The notes under the pieces are model-generated. The model did no database searches. It had not been told where the DNA came from and saw only the letters and a list, made by a program, of their open reading frames with translations. Positions 61,173 to 64,000 of a DNA stretch of 64,000 bases are shown one piece after another (position 1 is the stretch's first letter; each line of letters starts with the position of its first letter). The stretch comes from Niallia circulans (lineage in GTDB: Bacteria; Bacillota; Bacilli; Bacillales; Cytobacillaceae), in contig NZ_RIBP01000001.1 in assembly GCF_007273535.1 (NCBI RefSeq), positions 620,001-684,000 on the forward strand, read 5' to 3'. A program made the translations under genes and the position numbers.

Positions 61173-62724
61173 AGCACAAATCGCAATGGTTTTAAATTTA
61201 GATAAATGCATCGGCTGCCATACATGCAGTGTTACATGTAAAAACACATGGACAAACCGGCCTGGCGCTGAATATATGTGGTTCAATAATGTCGAAACAA
61301 AACCTGGTATCGGCTACCCAAAACGCTGGGAGGACCAAGAGCATTATAAGGGCGGCTGGGAGTTAACTAAAAAAGGAAAGCTGCAGCTTAAGTCTGGCTC
61401 GAAAATAAACAAAATTGCAACAGGGAAAATCTTTTACAATCCAGACATGCCTAAACTGGATGACTACTACGAACCTTGGACCTATTCATATGACAACTTA
61501 TTTTCACCAAAGGAACGTGCACAGAAGCCTGTTGCACGTCCCCAATCTTTAATAAGCGGCAAGGAAATGGAGATTGAGTGGGGACCGAACTGGGAGGATG
61601 ACTTAGCAGGTGCTCCTGAAACAGCACCGCTTGATCCGAATATCCAAAAAATCGAAGAAGAAATCAAAATGAACTTTGATACGGCATTCATGACATATTT
61701 GCCAAGACTTTGTGAGCATTGTTTAAATCCAGCCTGTGTTGCTTCCTGTCCAAGTGGTGCGATGTATAAGCGGGATGAGGACGGTATTGTACTTGTTAAC
61801 CAAGAGGCTTGTCGCAGCTGGCGCTTTTGTATGTCAGGCTGTCCCTATAAAAAAGTGTATTTCAACTGGAAAACAAATAAAGCGGAGAAATGCACCTTCT
61901 GTTTCCCAAGAATTGAAAACGGCTTGCCGACAGTGTGCTCTGAAACGTGTACTGGACGGATTCGCTATTTAGGTGTTTTGTTATATGATGCAGATGGTGT
62001 AGAAGCAGCAGCTTCAACAGAAAGCGAACAAGATCTGTATAAAGCACAGCTTGATTTATTCCTTGATCCATATGATCCAGAGGTGATAAAGCAGGCAAAA
62101 AAAGACGGTGTGCCAGAATCATTTATAGAAGCAGCACAAAATTCGCCAATCTATAAAATGGCGATTGAATATAAAATAGCGTTCCCGCTGCATCCAGAAT
62201 ATCGAACATTGCCAATGGTTTGGTATGTGCCGCCGCTTTCCCCAATTATGAGCTATTTTGAAGGCAAGGATTCTATTAAAAATCCAGATATGATTTTTCC
62301 GGCAATTGAAGAGATGCGAATTCCTGTAAGCTATATCGCAAGTATGCTTACTGCAGGTGATACGGATGTGGTTATCCTTGCCTTACAGCGCATGGCCATG
62401 ATGCGGCAATATATGCGTGCAGCATCCTCCAATAAAAAATTTGACGTAACCCGCTTAGAGCGTGTTGGTTTAACGGAAAAGACAACAAAGGAAATGTATC
62501 GTTTACTTGCTATAGCGAAATACGAGGATCGATTTGTTATCCCTACCTCTCATAAAGAAGCCTATATGGATGCCTATAATGAACAGGGAACGTCTGGCTT
62601 TGACGCATGCAATGGCTGCTCTCTTGCTGGAAACGGAGTAGGCGCAAATAATAGTCCCGCAGTGAGCACGGCAAACCAAAGCTCTTATGAGCAGAATTTT
62701 TATGGAGGGATATGGCGTGATTAA
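61162..62724 (+). CDS. narH: Respiratory nitrate reductase beta subunit
   Basis: A 520-aa Fe-S protein carrying four clusters: CIGCHTCSVTC (about 14-24), CEHCLNPACVASCP, CRSWRFCMSGCP (Trp replaces one Cys, as in NarH, giving a [3Fe-4S] site) and CTFCFPRIENGLPTVCSETC. It passes electrons from NarI to NarG. TTG 61162 (AGGAGG ten bases upstream) overlaps the end of narG by 11 bp; the longer frame from 61132 is not supported. Confidence 0.95.
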   Translation: MKIKAQIAMVLNLDKCIGCHTCSVTCKNTWTNRPGAEYMWFNNVETKPGIGYPKRWEDQEHYKGGWELTKKGKLQLKSGSKINKIATGKIFYNPDMPKLDDYYEPWTYSYDNLFSPKERAQKPVARPQSLISGKEMEIEWGPNWEDDLAGAPETAPLDPNIQKIEEEIKMNFDTAFMTYLPRLCEHCLNPACVASCPSGAMYKRDEDGIVLVNQEACRSWRFCMSGCPYKKVYFNWKTNKAEKCTFCFPRIENGLPTVCSETCTGRIRYLGVLLYDADGVEAAASTESEQDLYKAQLDLFLDPYDPEVIKQAKKDGVPESFIEAAQNSPIYKMAIEYKIAFPLHPEYRTLPMVWYVPPLSPIMSYFEGKDSIKNPDMIFPAIEEMRIPVSYIASMLTAGDTDVVILALQRMAMMRQYMRAASSNKKFDVTRLERVGLTEKTTKEMYRLLAIAKYEDRFVIPTSHKEAYMDAYNEQGTSGFDACNGCSLAGNGVGANNSPAVSTANQSSYEQNFYGGIWRD

Positions 62725-63298
62725 TCAGCACGAATTCGAACAAAAAAGACCGATAATGCAAGAACTAAGTGCTATGCTGCTTTATCCGCAAGAAAGTCCG
62801 TTAAAGCAGCAGGACTTTCCACTACTTGAGTTATATGCCGACAATAATAAAGAAGTGGCGGCAAATATCAATCGGTTTTTTGACTATTTTAGTGAATTAA
62901 CCTTATTGCAGCAACAGGAGTATTATGTTCAAACATTTGACTTTAATAAAAAAACACCGCTGCATATGACATTTGCAAAATATGAAGATGCAAAAGAAAG
63001 AGGCCAAATACTAGTTCAATTGAAAATGATGTATGCGATGAGTGGTCTGGAATTGAACTCGAAGGAGCTATCAGATCACTTGCCATTAATGCTCGAGTTT
63101 TTGGCAAATGGAGAGTGGATACATGCTAATCGTCTTCAAAAATGGCAGTTGCTATTTGCGATAATGGAAGATGGAACCTATTTTCTTTATCAGGAATTAA
63201 AGAAACAAGAAAACCCATATCAGTATGTCATCCAATCTGTGCGAATTCTATTAAAATCATGTATGGAATTAGAGATGGAGGCGGAAAAAGTTGAATAG
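62717..63298 (+). CDS. narJ: Nitrate reductase assembly chaperone
   Basis: A 193-aa helical chaperone from GTG 62717, seven bases after GGAGGG and overlapping narH by 8 bp. It has the TorD/NarJ features LLLYPQ-like (AMLLYPQESP) and DFNKKTPLHMTFAKYEDAKERG (about 80-100). NarJ holds apo-NarGH for cofactor insertion and membrane docking. Confidence 0.9.
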   Translation: MINQHEFEQKRPIMQELSAMLLYPQESPLKQQDFPLLELYADNNKEVAANINRFFDYFSELTLLQQQEYYVQTFDFNKKTPLHMTFAKYEDAKERGQILVQLKMMYAMSGLELNSKELSDHLPLMLEFLANGEWIHANRLQKWQLLFAIMEDGTYFLYQELKKQENPYQYVIQSVRILLKSCMELEMEAEKVE

Positions 63299-63980
63299 TG
63301 TTACACAGCTTTTTTGGACAATTATTCCCTATATATTTATCATGATATTTATTTTAGGTATGATTTTTCGCTATCGATATGATCAATTTTCGTGGACAGC
63401 TAAGTCAAGTGAATTACTAGAAAAGAAGAAATTAATGATTGGCAGCAGTTTATTTCATATCGGGATTATTTTCGTGTTTTTCGGTCATGTCGGCGGACTG
63501 CTTGTGCCGATCGAAATAACAGAAGCTTTTGGTGTTAGCGATCATCTGTATCATACAATCGCTGTTTGGAGCGGTGGATTTTTCGGGTTCATTGCATATG
63601 TTGGAATCATCCTGTTAACATGGCGAAGACTTTCAGATGTTCGAGTGCGAACCGTTAGCACCTTTTCAGACATTGCCATTAATATCATTTTAATTATTGT
63701 CATGTCTCTTGGTATTTTCAGTACCTTTTTTGGCACAAGCAATCAACCGGATTTTAACTATCGTGAAACAGTATCCGTTTGGTTTCGTCAGTTATTTATT
63801 CTACAGCCAGACGGCGACCTGATGAGCGGGGTTCCGCTGTTGTTTAAATTACATATCCTTTCAGCCTTTGCCTTGTTTGCTTTGTTTCCCTTCAGCAGAT
63901 TAGTACATGCATTTAGCCTGCCAATAGGATATATTAAAAGACGGTATATAATCTATCAAAAAAATGTGGTACGCAAGTAA
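63291..63980 (+). CDS. narI: Respiratory nitrate reductase gamma subunit (cytochrome b)
   Basis: A 229-aa membrane protein with five helices. Paired haem-b His ligands are in LFHIGIIFVFFGHVGG (about 55 and 65) and LLFKLHILSAFALFALFPFSRLVHAF (about 186 and 204). It takes electrons from menaquinol to NarH. TTG 63291 overlaps narJ by 8 bp behind GGAGG. The window ends 20 bp after its stop. Confidence 0.93.
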   Translation: MNSVTQLFWTIIPYIFIMIFILGMIFRYRYDQFSWTAKSSELLEKKKLMIGSSLFHIGIIFVFFGHVGGLLVPIEITEAFGVSDHLYHTIAVWSGGFFGFIAYVGIILLTWRRLSDVRVRTVSTFSDIAINIILIIVMSLGIFSTFFGTSNQPDFNYRETVSVWFRQLFILQPDGDLMSGVPLLFKLHILSAFALFALFPFSRLVHAFSLPIGYIKRRYIIYQKNVVRK

Positions 63981-64000
63981 ATAAAGAAGATGCCAGAAGA

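Overview
The window is a chromosomal stretch from a low-GC, endospore-forming Firmicute of the Bacillaceae. It carries an alpha/beta-type SASP, a Spo0M-like gene, a sigma-K-type promoter, a Zur/Fur-style metal regulon layout and AAGGAGG-type ribosome binding sites. It is not B. subtilis itself: the manganese-oxidase operon, the S. aureus-like NrdE and the gene order differ. The left edge cuts an EAL-domain gene. No phage, plasmid, rRNA, tRNA or CRISPR signature was seen.

1-2.6 kb is a zinc-starvation (Zur) locus: two near-perfect Zur boxes, zinc-independent L33 and S14 paralogues, an unknown 122-aa gene and the zinc GTPase ZagA/YciC. 3-12.7 kb is ordinary accessory chromosome: an LTA synthase, a MerR regulator, membrane proteins (one apparently frameshifted), an MFS transporter, a methyltransferase, a GNAT enzyme and a GrpB/SMI1 pair.

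12.9-24 kb is the most distinctive region, a metal-oxidation island. A sigma-K-type promoter drives an mnxE-mnxF-mnxG-like operon encoding a giant (1218 aa) multicopper manganese oxidase. It is followed by a Cys/His-rich coat-like gene and flanked by other Cys/His-rich genes, a CopC-CopD copper importer, a YtkA-like lipoprotein and a membrane protein. Just upstream lies a complete yybP-ykoY manganese riboswitch with its own sigma-A promoter and terminator. The next gene it reads into is a previously easy-to-miss 47-aa FbpB-like small basic protein. Several island proteins share the same small beta-barrel sequence pattern seen in MnxE/MnxF.

24.8-28.3 kb holds nrdI-nrdE-nrdF (class Ib ribonucleotide reductase). 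28.4-34.7 kb is a LacI-controlled glycoside locus (ABC importer, DUF1861 protein, GH130 phosphorylase) aimed at a mannoside. 34.9-45.4 kb is mixed: a MITE-like element abutting a decayed YwqN-like reductase, a Fur-controlled siderophore-binding lipoprotein, TPR, SASP, PrsW and AraC genes. 45.8-48.9 kb pairs a wall-anchored PAP2 phosphatase carrying an autotransporter-type repeat and an NPHTG sorting signal with a class B sortase. 48.9-55.4 kb has acetyltransferases, a methylmalonyl-CoA epimerase-like gene and a regulator divergent from a YxlEFG-like ABC operon. 55.5-64 kb is nitrate respiration: a NarK-type transporter fused to a PAS domain, divergent from narGHJI.
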